Shown: one piece after another, positions 15,573-25,600 of the stretch | How the letters are laid out: each line of letters opens with the position of its first letter | Numbering within the stretch: position 1 is the first letter of the stretch | Origin: Streptomyces sp. MBT65 | Lineage (GTDB): Bacteria > Actinomycetota > Actinomycetes > Streptomycetales > Streptomycetaceae | Direction: 5' to 3' | Assembly (NCBI RefSeq): GCF_016612545.1 | Contig: NZ_JAENRY010000068.1 | Coordinates: forward strand, 1 to 49,683 | DNA: 49,683 bases | The notes under the pieces: model-generated | The model's input: only the letters and a program-made list of their open reading frames with translations | Told to the model about the DNA's origin: nothing | Database searches by the model: none | Translations under genes and position numbers: made by a program

Positions 15573-16528
15573 GTAGCAAGGCACTGAGGCTCGGGACCAG
15601 GCGGAGCAGACTCGCCCTGGCCCAGTCCGGGTTGGTGGCGAAGGCCGTGAGCCAGGTGACCGGACGGCCCGTCGAGCTCGTCGAGATCACCACCTACGGC
15701 GACACCTCCCGCGAGCACCTCGCGCAGATCGGCGGCACCGGGGTCTTCGTGACCGCGCTGCGGGACGCGCTGCTCGGCGGTGAGGTCGACTTCGCGGTTC
15801 ATTCGCTGAAGGACCTGCCGACCACGCAGCCCGCGGAGCTGGTGCTCGCCGCCGTACCCGAGCGCGAGGACCCGCGGGACGTACTCGTCGCGAAGGACGC
15901 CCTGAAGTTCACCGACCTGCCCCGCGGGGCGCGCATCGGTACGGGCTCCCCGCGCCGCACGGCCCAGCTGAACGCGTACGCGCTCGGCCACGGCCTCGAC
16001 ATCGAGACGGTCCCGATCCGGGGCAACGTCGACACCCGGATCGGCTTCGTGCGGGACGGTGAGCTGGACGCTGTCGTCCTGGCCGCCGCCGGACTGAGCC
16101 GGATCGGCCGCCTCGACGAAGTGACCGACTTCCTGTCGGTCGACACCGTTCTGCCCGCCCCCGGCCAGGGGGCCCTGGCGATCGAATGTGCCGCGGACAA
16201 CGCGGACCTGATCGCGGCGCTCGGCGAACTCGACGACCCGTTCACCCGGGTCGCCGTGACCGCCGAAAGGTCCCTGCTCGCCGCCCTGGAGGCCGGCTGC
16301 TCCGCCCCTGTGGGCGCGCTGGCCGACCTTCTGGCCGACGGGCAGATTGTCAAGGAAATGCGTCTGCGCGGAATAGTCGGCACGACCGACGGTTCGCGTA
16401 CGGTGCAGCTGTCCACCACCGGTCCCGTGCCCGAGACGCATGACCAAGCACTGGCGCTCGGTCGCGAACTCGCCGCCGAGATGCTTGCCCAGGGCGCGGC
16501 CGGTCTCATGGGGGAGCAAGCCAAGTGA
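15569..16528 (+). CDS. hemC: Porphobilinogen deaminase (hydroxymethylbilane synthase)
   Basis: A 319-aa cytosolic enzyme that joins four porphobilinogens into hydroxymethylbilane. Visible motifs are LRLGTRRSRLALAQSG at the N-terminus, SLKDLPT, GTGSPRRTAQLN (the arginine block that binds pyrrole carboxylates) and IRGNVDTRIGF. Cys244 in LEAGCSAPVGAL anchors the dipyrromethane cofactor. Length is normal. Start and stop overlap hemA (ATGA) and hemD (GTGA), so translation is coupled along rex-hemA-hemC-hemD. Confidence 0.97.
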   Translation: MSSKALRLGTRRSRLALAQSGLVAKAVSQVTGRPVELVEITTYGDTSREHLAQIGGTGVFVTALRDALLGGEVDFAVHSLKDLPTTQPAELVLAAVPEREDPRDVLVAKDALKFTDLPRGARIGTGSPRRTAQLNAYALGHGLDIETVPIRGNVDTRIGFVRDGELDAVVLAAAGLSRIGRLDEVTDFLSVDTVLPAPGQGALAIECAADNADLIAALGELDDPFTRVAVTAERSLLAALEAGCSAPVGALADLLADGQIVKEMRLRGIVGTTDGSRTVQLSTTGPVPETHDQALALGRELAAEMLAQGAAGLMGEQAK

Positions 16529-18231
16529 GCCCCACCACTCTTCCCGCCGCCGGTCCTGAACACGGGCACGTCACCTTCCTGGGTGCCGGACCCGGAGATC
16601 CGGGACTGCTCACACTGCGCGCCGTAGAGGCGCTCGCGAACGCGGACGTCCTCGTCGCCGAGCACGAGGTGCTCGACGTCGTACGTGCGCACGCCCGAGA
16701 GGGCGTAGCCGTCGTGCATCCGGATCCGAGTCCTTCTTCGGGCTCGCTCCCGGGCACAGGCACGCCTCAACTAACGGTTGTTGACGGTGCGTCAACAACC
16801 GTTGGCCTACCCGCTGTGCGGGATGCGGCACATCTTGTCATGGAGGCCGCGAGGGGCGGCAGGCGGGTCGTGCGTGCGGTGTCCGGGGACCCCGGACTAG
16901 ATACGTACGCCGCCGAGGAAATGCTCGCCTGTGTCGCCGCGGGTGTTCCCTTCGAGGTCGTGCCCGGTGTCGCCGCTGCCGTCGGCGTGCCCGCGTACGC
17001 CGGTGTCCCGCTGCGGGACGCGCAGGGCGCGGACGTCCGGTTCGTGGACGCCCGTACCGCCTCGGACCGCTGCTGGACCGAGGTCGGGGCGTCGGACGGC
17101 ACGGTGGTCGTGTCGACGTCGTTGGACTCGGTGGCCGCCGCCGCCGGTGAGCTGGTGGCCGCCGGCCGCAAGCCGGACACCCCCATGACGGTCACAGTGG
17201 CTGGTACGACCACTCGTCAGCGCACCTGGTCCGCGACCCTCGGGACCATCGCGCAGACGCTGAAGCAGGCGAAGGTGCTGCCCTCGCCCGATGGCGGCCG
17301 GCCGGTGATAGCCGTGGTCGGTGAGCGGTCCGCCGCCGCGCAGCGCGACCAGTTGTCGTGGTTCGAGTCCAAGCCGCTGTTCGGCTGGAAGGTCCTCGTG
17401 CCGCGCACGAAGGAGCAGGCGGCGTCGCTCTCCGACCAGTTGCGGTCGTACGGGGCCGTTCCGCACGAGGTGCCGACGATCGCCGTCGAGCCGCCGCGGA
17501 CGCCTCAGCAGATGGAGCGGGCGGTCAAGGGGCTGGTGACCGGCCGGTACGAGTGGATCGCCTTCACCTCGGTGAACGCGGTCAAGGCCGTGCGGGAGAA
17601 GTTCGAGGAGTACGGGCTCGACGCACGGGCGTTCGCGGGGATCAAGGTCGCCGCGGTCGGGGAGCAGACCGCCAACGCGCTGGTCGCCTTCGGTGTGAAG
17701 CCGGACCTGGTGCCGAGCGGGGAGCAGTCCGCGGCGGGTCTGCTGGAGGACTGGCCGCCGTACGACCCGGTCTTCGACCCGATCGACCGCGTCTTCCTTC
17801 CGCGGGCCGACATCGCCACGGAGACCTTGGTCGCCGGGTTGATCGACCTCGGGTGGGAGGTCGACGACGTGACCGCCTACCGGACGGTGCGGGCGTCGCC
17901 GCCGCCGGCGGACACGCGGGAGGCGATCAAGGGGGGTGGCTTCGACGCCGTTCTCTTCACGTCGTCCTCCACGGTGCGGAACCTGGTGGGTATCGCCGGC
18001 AAGCCGCACAACGTGACCGTGATCGCGTGTATCGGTCCCGCCACGGCGAAGACCGCCGAGGAGCACGGGCTGCGGGTGGACGTGATGGCTCCGGAGCCGT
18101 CCGTGCACAAGCTGGCGGAGGCGTTGGCGAACTTCGGTCTGCGGCGGCGGGCGGCGGCGCAGGAGGCGGGGGATCCGGTGACGCGGCCGAGTGAGCGTCG
18201 GCCGGGTGCGCGGCGGCGTCGGACCACCTGA
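16525..18231 (+). CDS. hemD: Bifunctional uroporphyrinogen-III C-methyltransferase-like / uroporphyrinogen-III synthase
   Basis: A 568-aa fusion. Residues about 10-255 form a SUMT (CobA)-like domain (VTFLGAGPGDPGLLTLRAVE, FEVVPGVAAAVGVPAYAGVP). Residues about 285-555 form HemD (GWKVLVPRTKEQAASLSDQL, WIAFTSVNAVKAVREKFEEY, AAVGEQTANAL, AVLFTSSSTVRNLV, IACIGPATAKTAEEHGL). HemD closes and inverts ring D of hydroxymethylbilane. In the SUMT half the usual GGDP appears as SGDP and the region after the AYAG motif has diverged, so methyltransferase activity is doubtful. A perfect hairpin lies within the coding region at 16773-16803. GTG start at 16525, coupled to hemC. Confidence 0.92.
   Translation: MSPTTLPAAGPEHGHVTFLGAGPGDPGLLTLRAVEALANADVLVAEHEVLDVVRAHAREGVAVVHPDPSPSSGSLPGTGTPQLTVVDGASTTVGLPAVRDAAHLVMEAARGGRRVVRAVSGDPGLDTYAAEEMLACVAAGVPFEVVPGVAAAVGVPAYAGVPLRDAQGADVRFVDARTASDRCWTEVGASDGTVVVSTSLDSVAAAAGELVAAGRKPDTPMTVTVAGTTTRQRTWSATLGTIAQTLKQAKVLPSPDGGRPVIAVVGERSAAAQRDQLSWFESKPLFGWKVLVPRTKEQAASLSDQLRSYGAVPHEVPTIAVEPPRTPQQMERAVKGLVTGRYEWIAFTSVNAVKAVREKFEEYGLDARAFAGIKVAAVGEQTANALVAFGVKPDLVPSGEQSAAGLLEDWPPYDPVFDPIDRVFLPRADIATETLVAGLIDLGWEVDDVTAYRTVRASPPPADTREAIKGGGFDAVLFTSSSTVRNLVGIAGKPHNVTVIACIGPATAKTAEEHGLRVDVMAPEPSVHKLAEALANFGLRRRAAAQEAGDPVTRPSERRPGARRRRTT
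16773..16803. repeat. Perfect 13-bp inverted repeat inside hemD
   Basis: AACGGTTGTTGAC (16773-16785) and its exact reverse complement (16791-16803) flank a 5-nt GGTGC loop. It is AT-richer than its surroundings and codes for the hydrophilic linker QLTVVDGASTTVG. It can form a stable mRNA hairpin or be a protein-binding palindrome. Confidence 0.85.
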
Positions 18232-18263
18232 GGTTGTTTGTTCGGCTGGAGGTGTGTGGGGGC

Positions 18264-18360
18264 GGGCGTCCGTGGGGCGCTGCGCCCCCACACCCCCGCT
18301 TCGGCCCCGAAAGGGCCTCGTCCTCAAACTCCCCCAGAGGGGGGACCCCCAACGGGCTGA
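18264..18360. repeat. Streptomyces REP-like intergenic palindromic repeat, copy 2
   Basis: It resembles copy 1 (3977-4051): GCTGCGCCCCCA, CCCCGCTTCGGCCC, then GGGCCTCGTCCTCAAAC and a final ACGGGCTGA. It carries an additional inverted insert (TCCCCCAGAGGGGGGACCCC) before the tail. It sits between hemD and hemB (196-bp gap) and could attenuate read-through. Confidence 0.75.
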
Positions 18361-18429
18361 TTCTGTGCACCCTGATCACCGACTCACCGTCGGCAAAGGT
18401 GCCCATGTGGCGGGCGTAGCGTAGAACCC

Positions 18430-19422
18430 ATGACGACGTACGGATCCTTTCCCGGCTCTCGCCCCCGGCGGCTTCGGACCAGCCCCGTCATGCGGCGGAT
18501 GGTCGCCGAGACCCGGTTGCACCCCGCTGACTTCATTCTTCCGGCGTTTGTGCGGGAGGGGGTCAGTGAGCCGGTGCCGATCGGGGCCATGCCCGGGGTG
18601 GTGCAGCACACGCGGGACAGTCTGAAGAAGGCCGCCGCCGAGGCCGTGGCCGCCGGGATCTCCGGGATCATGCTGTTCGGGGTGCCCGAGGAGAGCAAGA
18701 AGGACGCTCTCGGGACGCCGGGGACCGACCCGGACGGGATTCTCCAGGTCGCGTTGCGGGATGTACGGGCCGAGGTCGGGGACGAGCTGCTCGTCATGTC
18801 CGACCTGTGTCTCGACGAGACCACCGACCACGGGCACTGCGGGGTGCTCGACGAGCACGGCCGCGTCGACAACGACGCCACCCTTGAGCGGTACGCCGAG
18901 ATGGCTCAGGTGCAGGCCGACGCCGGCGCCCACGTCGTCGGGCCCAGCGGGATGATGGACGGGCAGATCGGGGTCGTACGGGACGCGCTCGACCAGATCG
19001 GGCGGGAGGATGTCGCGATCCTCGCCTACACCGCCAAGTACTCGTCCGCGTTCTACGGCCCGTTCCGCGAGGCCGTCGGTTCCTCGCTCAAGGGCGACCG
19101 CAAGACGTATCAGCAGGACCCGGCCAACACCCGTGAGTCCATGCGGGAGTTGGCGCTGGATCTGGAGGAGGGGGCCGACATGGTGATGGTCAAGCCGGCC
19201 GGGCCCTACCTCGACATCCTCGCCAAGGTCGCCGAGGCCGTGGACGTCCCCGTCGCCGCCTATCAGATCTCCGGCGAGTACTCGATGATCGAGGCCGCGG
19301 CCGAGAAGGGCTGGGTCGACCGGGACCGGGCGATCTTCGAGACGCTCACCGGGATCAAGCGGGCCGGGGCGCGGAACATCCTCACGTACTGGGCGGTGGA
19401 GGCGGCGCAGAAGCTGCGCTGA
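18430..19422 (+). CDS. hemB: Delta-aminolevulinic acid dehydratase (porphobilinogen synthase)
   Basis: A 330-aa enzyme that condenses two 5-aminolaevulinate molecules into porphobilinogen. The N-terminal arm contains RPRRLRTSPVMRRMVAET. The barrel core has the metal loop DLCLDETTDHGHCGVL, then VGPSGMMDGQ, YTAKYSSAFYGPFREA and the Schiff-base region MVKPAGPYLDI, and ends with QISGEYSMI. The metal loop reads Cys127-x-Asp129-x7-Cys137, where zinc enzymes have three Cys, so it is an intermediate site. It follows hemD after 196 nt containing a repeat; it may be transcribed from its own promoter as well as by read-through. Confidence 0.96.
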   Translation: MTTYGSFPGSRPRRLRTSPVMRRMVAETRLHPADFILPAFVREGVSEPVPIGAMPGVVQHTRDSLKKAAAEAVAAGISGIMLFGVPEESKKDALGTPGTDPDGILQVALRDVRAEVGDELLVMSDLCLDETTDHGHCGVLDEHGRVDNDATLERYAEMAQVQADAGAHVVGPSGMMDGQIGVVRDALDQIGREDVAILAYTAKYSSAFYGPFREAVGSSLKGDRKTYQQDPANTRESMRELALDLEEGADMVMVKPAGPYLDILAKVAEAVDVPVAAYQISGEYSMIEAAAEKGWVDRDRAIFETLTGIKRAGARNILTYWAVEAAQKLR

Positions 19423-19570
19423 ACCGGGATGCGGACGAGGGATACGGGGCAGGTCCCGCATCGGTTCTTGTGGTCGTTGACGCGGCGTGATCTCCACATA
19501 GCAGCGACGTTTGGACGGGTCTGGTACCGCCCCGCGGTCGTGATCGTCTGGACCGGCTCACCACAGAACT

Positions 19571-19604
19571 CGGCGGCGGGAGGGTATGGACCCTTCCGCC
19601 GCCG
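19571..19604. terminator. Terminator between convergent hemB and the RHS gene
   Basis: CGGCGGCGGGAGGGT (19571-19585) pairs with 19590-19604 with one mismatch or wobble and a 4-nt ATGG loop. It lies in the 220-bp gap between convergent genes. The rest of the gap shows no gene. Confidence 0.85.
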
Positions 19605-19642
19605 ATTACCTGGTCACGCTCGCGCTATTTGCCAGTGGTGGC

Positions 19643-22600
19643 CTACTGGTGCCAGATGTAGTTGTAGTAGGGAGGGAGTCTCAGGTAGACGAACTCGATT
19701 CCACGTCGTGGATACCAGCTCATCACGTACCCGATGTACCACGAGGTCCAAGCTGCCGCTGCGGCGATGAGGGCTCCGACCAGAGTCGCTTGTCCCCAGG
19801 TCATGGCCTTGTCGAGGGCCTTTACGGCACCCGCGATCGCACCTGCTTTCGGTAGGCCGTTGTCGAGGGCGTCCCGGAGCATGCTGGCGTGCTTCCGGCT
19901 GAGCTTCATGGTGCAGTGGAAGTAGCCGCAGGAGAAGTTCGTCTTGTTGTACTTGGCGATCGGCTTGCGCCCGTCAAGGTCGAACCTGTTCACCGGATCG
20001 GCGGGATACGTGTACGCGTCGGTGTTCGCGCCATATACCGAATCGGTGCTGAGGAACCGTCCCAGGGCGGGGTCAAAGAGCCGGGCACCCATGAGAACCA
20101 CTCCGCTGAGCGTGCCGGCTGCCCGCTGGTAGCTGCCCAGGGCGCCGTAGAGCGTGTCCGCGGTGTCCGCGTCCGCGTTGCCGTACTCGTCATAGTGCTG
20201 GACGGTGCTTGCCACAGAGGTGTCCAGCGGTTGCTGGACCGTGATGTCTCCATGGAGGTCGGCGAGTTGCAGGATCGTGTCGCCGGTGACCGAGGTGACG
20301 GCGGCCAGTTGGCCTGTCAGGTCTTGGACGTTGCGGCTGACAGTGCCACCCGTGGACGTCCAGGACGGGTTGTCCGACGTGTCGCTGTAGTGATTCGTCG
20401 TGCTCGTGCCTGTGGTCCAGCTGCTGTCCGTGCCCTGTTCCTGGGTTTTCCGGACGGCGAGGCGTTCGGCTGCGTCCAGACTCCAGACGTTGCGGCTGCT
20501 GCCGACGGTCTCGGTGTGGACGAGGTCGTTGCTGTAGTACGCCAGGGCCGCGCTGCCGCTGGTCGTGGTGCGGCCGAAGGCGTCATACGCATAGCCGGAG
20601 TTCACCAGACGGTCGGCCGAGTCGTAGGTGTACGACGTGGCGGCCGCGGTGGTGTCGGAGGTGCTGCTGTCGCAGTCGTCCGAACTCGTGGTCAGGGCCG
20701 TGCGGTTGCCGTTCGCGTCGAAGGTGTAGGCGCGGGTGGTGCAGCCGCTGGCGGTGGTGTCGGCGGCCTGGGTGAGGCGGCCGGCAGTGTCGTAGGTGAA
20801 GTCGGTCTGGGTGGTCGAGCCATCGGTCCGGATGTGGTCGGCCTGCTTGCCGGTGACTGCGAAGTCCGCGGTGTCGGAGGCGACGGTGGTGCCGTCCGAG
20901 GCCGCGTACACGCGGTCGGTCTGCTGTCCGGCCGGGTTGATGGTGAGGGTCAGGGTGTAGTCGCCGGGCAGCGTCTCGGCGGTGAGGGTGCCGTCGGCGT
21001 CGTAGGTGCCGGTGAAGGTACCCGCTACCGAGTCGGTGAGAGTTTTCAGGTCGCCCGCGGTGTTGTAGGTGTAGGTCTTGGTCGACGGAGCCGAGTCGGT
21101 GGTCTTCACCGTCCGGTCCAGGACGTCGTACGACGTGGTTGTGGTGTTGCCCGCGCCGTCGTCGTAAGAGATCTGCCGGCCCAGGGCGTCGTAGGTGTGG
21201 GCGATGGTCTGGCTGTTCGCGGTCTGGGTGGCGGGCTGTCCGGTGGTCTCGTCGTAGGTGAACGTGGTGATGGGGGTGCCCTCACCGATGCCGCCGGTGA
21301 CCGCTGTCCTGGTCACGCGACCCGCGCTGTCCGTCGTGTAGGTGGTCGTCCGCGTCACGTCGTTCGCGGTTTCGGCCTTGGCGGAGATCTGACCCCAGCG
21401 GTTGTAGGTGTAGACGGTGGTAACTGCCTCGTCGGGGTTGTCCCCACCATTGGTGATCGTGGCCGCGGGCGAGGTCTTGCAGAGCAGCCCGGCCCATTCG
21501 GCGGAGGCGCAGGTGCCCGTGGCGTCCGCGCTGTAGTAGGTGTACGCGAGAGTGCCCGCGTCAGACCCGGAGGATCCTGCGGTGCGGGTGGTGGCCACCC
21601 GGCCGACGGCGTCGTACGTGCTGACGGTGGTGCCGGGGTCTCCGCCGGTCGTGGCCTTCTGCTGGCCGGTGGCCCAGTCGTACGTGGCTGTCGACTCCTT
21701 GGTGTCGGCGTCGGTGGCGTAGCCGGCGACGGCCGCCCCGCTCGCGATGGATGTCACGAGACCTGAGACTGCGGCTGTGTCCGGCCGCCCTTCGTCGTAG
21801 GTGTACGAGGTGTGGGCGCGGGCCGGGAGAACCGTACCGGCGGCCAGGGTGGAGTCGGTGGTGGAGCCTGCCAGTTCCTCGGTGAGAGCGATCTGGTGGA
21901 GCGGGCCGTACTCGTCGGTGAGGCGGGTGCCGTCGGCCGAGTACTGCGAGATGGCGGCCAGCTGCTGGGCGCGATCGGCGGTGGACAGGCCGGTCAGGCC
22001 GAGTTCGGCCAGTTCGTCGACGGCTCCGGCCGACGTGCCGAGGGCCAACTTGCGGTTTGCCGCGGTGAGTTCGGCGGTGACGTTGCCGTACTCGTCGTAC
22101 TCGGTTGTGCTGATCGAGCCGTCGGGGCTCGCGGTGTCGATCTCCTCGCCGTTGGAGTTGATGTAGGCGATGGTCGCCCGGTCGTAGGAGTCGGAGGCGA
22201 GGTCACCGCCGGTGGTGGAGGAAGGGGTGCTGTCGGCCGGGAAGATCGCGGTGGCGTCCGTCGGGGCCTCGTTCTGGGCCCAGGTGGCGACCGTGTCGGC
22301 GTCCATCTGGTGAGGGGCGGTGGAGCCGGACAGCGGGACGTCGTAGACGACCGTGGTGGTCGCCGTGCCGGAAGTGGTGCCGGCGGTGCCCTCGGCCAGG
22401 GCCTGGCGGGAGGCGCTGAGCAACATGCCGGACCCGGAGGTCAGCGCCGAGCCGACCTTGCCGTAGGTGAACGTCCAGGGCAGCTCACCCGGTTCGGTGA
22501 GGGTGGCGACGCGGCCGTCGGAGTCGTAGGCGTACTCCGTCTTCAGCGTGGGGCTGATCCGCGGGTCCCAGACCTGGCGCAGCTTGCCGGACGCTCCGTA

Positions 22601-25600
22601 GGCGTACGAAACGAGGGTCTCGGCGGTCGCGGCCGAGGCACCGGGGTCGGTGGCCCACAGCTTGACCGCCTTGACCTGCCCCTTGTAGTCACCGAGCGCG
22701 GAATTGGTGGCCGTGGTGGTGTCCGCGTACACGAACTCCAGCACCCGGCAGCCCTTGGTGGTGGGATCGGCCTGGCAGGCGGCCGCCTTGACGGCGCTGG
22801 TCGGCGAGATCACGTACTTGGGACGAGCCAGCGTCTCAGCGCCCGAGGCGACGGTCTCGGAAACGGTGGTGACCGTCGTGTCGTCGACTGCGGTCGCGGA
22901 CGAGGACAGCGTCCAGGTGGTGGCCGCGTCGGCGGCCTTCGCGAACACCGTGGTGTCGGCGTCGGTGTCGGTCAGGGTGAACTTCGAGCCCGACAGAGCG
23001 CCGGTCAGGGTCAGGTCCTCGGCGCCGGTCTCCGGTGCCCAACTGCCGTCCGACTTCAGGGTGAAGGCGGTCGCGCCGCCATCGCCGGAGAGGAGTTCGA
23101 CAGACGTGGCGGAGGTCTTGCGGATTTGTGTGTAGTCGCTCGCCGCGGCCGAGACGGAGGAGACCCAGCCCGGACCGAAGATCTGTGCCTGGCCCTCCTC
23201 GTCGGTGTCGTTGGCGCGCGAGGAGTAGGTGCGCTCCACGCTCCCGCCGAACCCGGACGCGTCGGTGGCATCCAGGGTGTAGTCGCCGGTGAGTTCGTTG
23301 ACCTCGCCCGGTCCGACGGCGGCGGTCGGCGCGGTGCCCGCGTCCCGGTCCAGGGTGACCTCGACAGTCTGGGAGTGCCCGGTGGTGGTGCCGTCGGTGA
23401 AGGCGGCGCGCAGCTGGATCGAGCCGTCCTCGGAGAGCGAACTGACCGTGTTCCAGACCAGTTTGGTCGCAGTGCCGGAGGTGACGGCGACCGGCCAGGA
23501 GGAGACGGCGTCACCGGAGGCGGTGACATCGCCCACCGGCACGGTGTGCCAGTCGTCGGTCTCGCCGCGCCGGTACTGCCAGGTGACCCCGGTGTAGGAG
23601 GTCAGTCCCTTGGCGGCCAGGGTCAGGCGGCGGGCCGTGGTGTCGCCGTCAGCGGGCGAGGTGATGGCCGCGCCGTCCGCGCCGACGCCGAAGCTGTAGG
23701 CGGTGGTGGCTGAGGAAAGGTTTCCGCCGGAGTCGACCGTACGGACGTACAGGGTGTGCCAGCCGTTTGCCGGATCGATGCTGACCGTCGCCGGGTCACC
23801 ACCGTTGCCGTTGGTGGTGTCGAGCTGCTTCCTCGGCAGGCTGCTGTCGTCCAGCCCCCAGTAGTAGCCGGCACCGTCGGACGAGGAGGTGTCGATCGTG
23901 CAGGTGTCGGCGGATGCCGCCCTGGCAGTCCAGCTGTCCTGCTCGTACGTGCCACAGGTGACCGTCGGGGTGGCGGGCTTGGCGACGTTCGGCACGAAAT
24001 AGATGTACGACGACCAGGCTCCGTAGTCGGTGCCGTCGTAGGCACGCACCCGCATCCGCATGTGCTGCGCGGGCAGGGCACTCGCGCTGGGAACGGTCAG
24101 CTTCGCCGTACTGCCGGAAGGGACGCTGGAACTGGTCACCGTGTACGAGTACGTGGCCTCGCTGGTGTACGCGGGGTCGTTGGTGACCTCGAACTGGGCC
24201 TTGGTGCTGGACCCGTCCGGGTCGGTCACCTTCGCCGACAGGGTCGGGGTGTAGGTCGTGATGTATCGCTTGCCGCTGTAGGCGTTGACCTGGGAGGGCG
24301 CGATCGCCGGTGAACTCGGCGTTGACGGGTACGAGTTGTAGGTGACCGTGAGATGCGGTTCGACGGAGCTGTCACCGGAGGCATAGTTGGCGGAACGGAA
24401 CCGGCGCCAAGTCGTGGAGTCGGTCTCGCTCGCACCGGCGATCCGCAGACCGTAGTTCGACGAACCGTCCGCCCATGCCTGCACGATGTCGTCGATGTCG
24501 AAGTTCATCGTGCCGGCGGGACAGGAGCTGCTGTACCCCTTCGCGGCGGTGTTGGTCACCGCCCCGGTCGCGGTGGTCGACGGCTGGGCGGCCCAGGTGA
24601 TGTCCGACGACGACCACGTGGAGGTGATCCGCCGCACCTGCGTACCGGCTCCCGAAGTGGCACAGGTCGAGGAGTAGTACGAGTACAGCGCCAGGTTGGT
24701 GTCGGTGATGTGCTTGCCCTTGAACGCCGACACGTCGAACTTCAGATAGGAGCGGGCCTTGGTGGTACCCGCGTCGTACGTCCCCGACTTCAACTCGGTC
24801 GAGGAGACCTGCGAGTCGGTGTAGTTGGTGGCCACCCAGGTGTCCGTGGTGACAGCCAGGGTGGAAGTGGGATCGACGGTGACCGGGTAGGTCAGGTCCT
24901 GAGTGAAGTAGTCGGCGTCCGGGGTGAGGACGAGGGTCTGGGTTCCGTCGTCGGCGGTCTCGACCAACGCGTCGACCTTCGCCTGGTGCTTCGATTCACC
25001 CGAGGCGTCGTCCTTGCTGGAGTCCCACATCATCGGGGCGGGTGCCTCGGCGACCAGCTTGCCGTCCGTGTCCTTCAGCAGCAGGTGCCCGGAGCCGGCC
25101 ACCGACAGCTTCAGTCCGTCCAGGTTCAGCGGGATGCGGTACTCGGGCGTTCCGTCCGGGGCGGAGTCCAGAACGATGTTCTCGCTGAAGCCCTGGGCCA
25201 GTGCGGTCACCGACAGTGTCTGGTCGTCGCCCAGGTCGTAGGAGGCGGTGTCGTCCTTGACCGTCGGGGTCGGGAGCTTCGACGTCCAGCCCAGCCCGAA
25301 CGACTTGCTTCCCTTGGACACGCTCGCCAGATCGGTGTCACCGCCGTCCGAGACGGTGATGTCCGCCGCGGCCACCTCCGGCTCCAGCGCTGTCCCCGTG
25401 TCCGACAATGATGTGTCGATGTCCTGCCAGGTATTGCCGACCTTCTGCCGGATCGGGCCCGCATAGGTGGAGGTCTGCAGTTCACCGCTGGGTAGGGCGT
25501 AGGTCGTCGAGTCAGCCGTCCGCTGCGACAGGACCTCGATCTTCCGGTCCTGCAGGCGTGCCATCAGCAACGCCGACGACACCGAATCCGCTGCCGACGC

